Positions 13,329 through 13,752 of a DNA stretch of 13,752 nucleotides are shown piece after piece. The stretch spans positions 1 through 13,752 of the forward strand of contig USTH01000038.1 of the NCBI GenBank assembly GCA_900557555.1, in the 5' to 3' direction. This DNA is from an uncultured Prevotellaceae bacterium. GTDB taxonomy: Bacteria; Bacteroidota; Bacteroidia; Bacteroidales; Bacteroidaceae. Numbering within the stretch: the first letter of the stretch is position 1; every line of letters begins with the position of its first letter. Position numbers and translations under genes: made by a program. The notes under the pieces are model-generated. The model was not told the DNA's origin. It ran no database searches and saw only the letters and a program-made list of their open reading frames with translations.

Positions 13329-13752
13329 ATGATTTTCAATCCTAAAATGGAATGTATGGAGCGTGAAGAGATGCGCTCCTTGCAAAGCGAAAGACTACAG
13401 AAAACCGTAAGGACATGCTACGAGAAAGTGCCCTTCTATCGTAAGAAGATGGATGCCCGCGGTGTCAAACCCGAAGATATACAAACCATTGACGACATAG
13501 TAAAGCTGCCATTCACCACAAAAACAGATCTGCGCGATGAATATCCATTTGGTCTACAGGCAGTACCCAAGGAAGATATTGTCCGCATCCATGCCTCAAG
13601 TGGTACCACGGGCAAACCTGTGGTAGGTACCTATACGCGTAACGACCTTGCCATGTGGGCAGAGGGCGTGGCACGCGTCATGTCGGCAGGGGGCGTGGAC
13701 AAGAGCGATACCGTGCAAGTGAGCTATGGCTACGGCTTGTTTACTGGTGGAC
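13329..13752 (+). CDS. Phenylacetate/arylacetate-CoA ligase, 5' part (cut by window edge)
   Basis: This is the first 141 residues of an AMP-forming ligase of the PaaK type, which joins arylacetates to CoA with ATP. Reading from the ATG at 13329, it has CYEKVPFYRKKMD (30-42), PFTTKTDLRDEYPFG (61-75) and the adenylate-forming P-loop SSGTTGKP (90-97), followed by YTRNDLAMWAEGVARV and VSYGYGLFTGG (131-141), all typical of PaaK. The full protein should be about 430 residues. Its place after iorAB supports use of indoleacetate, phenylacetate or hydroxyphenylacetate. In fermenters it may run in reverse to recover energy. The frame is open to the window end. Confidence 0.92.
   Translation, partial: MIFNPKMECMEREEMRSLQSERLQKTVRTCYEKVPFYRKKMDARGVKPEDIQTIDDIVKLPFTTKTDLRDEYPFGLQAVPKEDIVRIHASSGTTGKPVVGTYTRNDLAMWAEGVARVMSAGGVDKSDTVQVSYGYGLFTGG

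Noticed and set aside
1..13752. CRISPR array, rRNA, tRNA or integrase/transposase genes
   Set aside because: No regularly spaced repeats, no RNA-gene signatures and no frame with transposase or integrase motifs were found on either strand.

Overview
The window looks like the chromosome of a Bacteroidales bacterium, most probably a Prevotellaceae (Prevotella-like) species. The reasons are a fused L-fucokinase/GDP-fucose pyrophosphorylase (Fkp), a DUF5606 protein, Bacteroidota-type -7 promoter boxes (TAnnTTTG) in front of several genes, almost no Shine-Dalgarno sequences, and a RecA and PepT of the usual size. The genus is an inference; nothing in the window fixes the species.

Region 1 (1-1185) is a scrap heap. 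It holds a Fic-family gene without its N-terminus and a short C-terminal-side scrap that resembles a PglX/Eco57I-type adenine methyltransferase (BREX or type IIG restriction). The segment is bracketed by inverted copies of a 20-bp repeat (consensus CCTAATGACCGAATTGGGAT), and the left copy abuts the exact point where Fic similarity begins. This reads as the decayed remains of a defence island.

Region 2 (1186-2498) has two divergent housekeeping-type genes, tcdA (minus) and a DUF5606 gene (plus), each with a clear -7 box in the short gap between them. Region 3 (2499-3142) is a 644-bp gap between convergent genes. It holds a strong terminator, a second inward-facing pair of the same 20-bp repeat, and a roughly 200-bp imperfect palindrome with nested hairpins that could be a structured RNA or a MITE-like element.

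Region 4 (3143-9676, all minus) is a co-directional run. In transcription order it is a zeta-toxin-like P-loop kinase, an overlapping 71-residue protein, fkp, a small TPR protein, pepT and recA. Fkp makes GDP-L-fucose from salvaged fucose for surface glycans, PepT trims tripeptides, and RecA does recombination and repair. The kinase plus small overlapping partner is a candidate toxin-antitoxin-like pair. Region 5 (9677-10224) is non-coding, with outward-facing promoters at its two ends.

Region 6 (10225-13752, plus) is a likely operon for aromatic amino acid catabolism: an omega-amidase-like nitrilase-family protein, IorA, IorB, and the start of an arylacetate/phenylacetate-CoA ligase cut by the window edge. 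IorA is short and lacks the usual C-terminal ferredoxin domain. A coherent reading is that glutamine-dependent transamination yields aryl-pyruvates plus alpha-ketoglutaramate, the amidase clears the latter, IorAB oxidises the aryl-pyruvate to aryl-acetyl-CoA, and the ligase interconverts that with the free acid and ATP. That pathway is inferred from gene order and families.

The most interesting unexplained items are the paired 20-bp repeats, the nested-hairpin element at 2817-3020, the defence-island relic, and the zeta-like kinase pair. None is proven to be a new system from sequence alone.
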